Source: Flavobacteriia bacterium (lineage in GTDB: Bacteria > Bacteroidota > Bacteroidia > Flavobacteriales > Flavobacteriaceae). Taken from it: 5,697 bases of DNA. A model generated the notes under the pieces. That model was not told the origin of the DNA and did not search any database. It saw only the letters and a program-made list of their open reading frames with translations. The stretch spans positions 1 to 5,697 of the forward strand of contig DRQI01000332.1 of the NCBI GenBank assembly GCA_011330545.1, in the 5' to 3' direction. How positions within the stretch are numbered: position 1 is the first letter of the stretch; every line of letters begins with the position of its first letter. The position numbers and the translations under genes were made by a program. Below are positions 5,589-5,697 of the stretch, in pieces.

Positions 5589-5618
5589 CAAATATTGCCA
5601 ATGTCAGATTAAAAATAA
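5589..5618 (-). promoter_or_regulatory. Weak candidate promoter for the ATPase-recQ-fmt genes
   Basis: On the minus strand AATATTTG (5596-5589) differs from TAnnTTTG at one base, and TTA (5618-5616) lies 19 bp upstream instead of TTG. Its position, about 46 nt before the ATPase start, resembles that of the HU promoter. This is the best match I find in the 5543-5674 divergent gap, but two mismatches in AT-rich DNA make it doubtful. Confidence 0.22.
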
Positions 5619-5628
5619 AGTACATTTC

Positions 5629-5659
5629 TTAGATACACTAAATAATATCTGTATTTTTG
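5629..5659 (+). promoter_or_regulatory. Candidate promoter of the gene entering at the right edge
   Basis: TATTTTTG at 5652-5659 matches the TAnnTTTG element exactly. TTA at 5629-5631 sits 20 bp upstream where TTG is expected, one mismatch. Transcription would begin near 5663-5666, about 10 nt before the ATG at 5675 and within or next to the palindrome at 5668-5687. Confidence 0.38.
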
Positions 5660-5667
5660 TCAACCTT

Positions 5668-5687
5668 TATCATAATGAATTATGATA
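5668..5687. repeat. Perfect 20-bp palindrome at the right-edge start codon
   Basis: The sequence TATCATAATGAATTATGATA has two 9-bp arms separated by GA. It covers the ATG at 5675-5677 and lies just downstream of the promoter match at 5652-5659. In DNA it has the form of a dimeric-repressor operator; in RNA it could fold into a short A-U hairpin hiding the start codon. The symmetry is seen directly, function is inferred. Confidence 0.55.
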
Positions 5688-5697
5688 TTTTACATTG
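5675..5697 (+). CDS. Possible start of a divergent gene, 3' truncated by window
   Basis: ATG at 5675 opens a frame reading MNYDILH for seven codons before the window ends with two further bases. A promoter match at 5629-5659 at a suitable distance supports a real gene start, divergent from the ATPase gene. A second ATG at 5682 in another frame (MIFYI) is an equally open alternative. The product cannot be recognised from so few residues. Confidence 0.35.

Overview
The window reads as chromosomal core sequence from a member of the Bacteroidota, most likely a flavobacterium. The evidence is the AT-rich composition, the near absence of usable Shine-Dalgarno sites, a promoter of the Bacteroidota type (TTG, 19 bp, TATATTTG) in front of the HU gene, and protein sequences (START-like, HU, YqgE, Fmt, the long RecQ) that look flavobacterial by recollection of those families. 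I see no mobile element, CRISPR array, tRNA or rRNA.

Layout, left to right. The plus strand carries the 3' end of a START-like domain gene (to 135), a strong intrinsic terminator (155-199), and a complete PLP-dependent class IV aminotransferase/aminodeoxychorismate-lyase-like gene (216-1046). The rest of the gene-bearing DNA is on the minus strand: yqgE/algH (1050-1607), which converges on the aminotransferase with only 3 bp between stop codons; an HU DNA-binding gene (1709-1981) with its own promoter (2037-2066) and terminator (1651-1680); and a tightly packed set of three genes read in the order P-loop ATPase (5542-5003), recQ (5003-3114), fmt (3117-2173). At the right edge a divergent plus-strand gene may begin at 5675, but only seven codons are visible.

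How the genes relate. ATPase, recQ and fmt overlap by 1 and 4 bases (TAATG and ATGA junctions), so they are probably one transcript with coupled translation. HU is insulated on both sides and yqgE follows its terminator. The aminotransferase-like protein may supply p-aminobenzoate for folate while Fmt consumes 10-formyl-tetrahydrofolate, but they lie in opposing units and the link is only an inference.

Nothing here is clearly a new multi-gene system. The points worth a second look are mostly regulatory. They are the terminator that RNA polymerase must cross to express the aminotransferase, a stem that buries the recQ start codon using SD-like and anti-SD-like arms, a perfect 20-bp palindrome over the putative start codon at the right edge, and an orphan plus-strand promoter match between HU and fmt. 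The RecQ is also notable because its zinc cluster sits about 160 residues further toward the C-terminus than in the E. coli arrangement. No stretch longer than 300 bases lacks a gene; the largest gap is 1982-2172.
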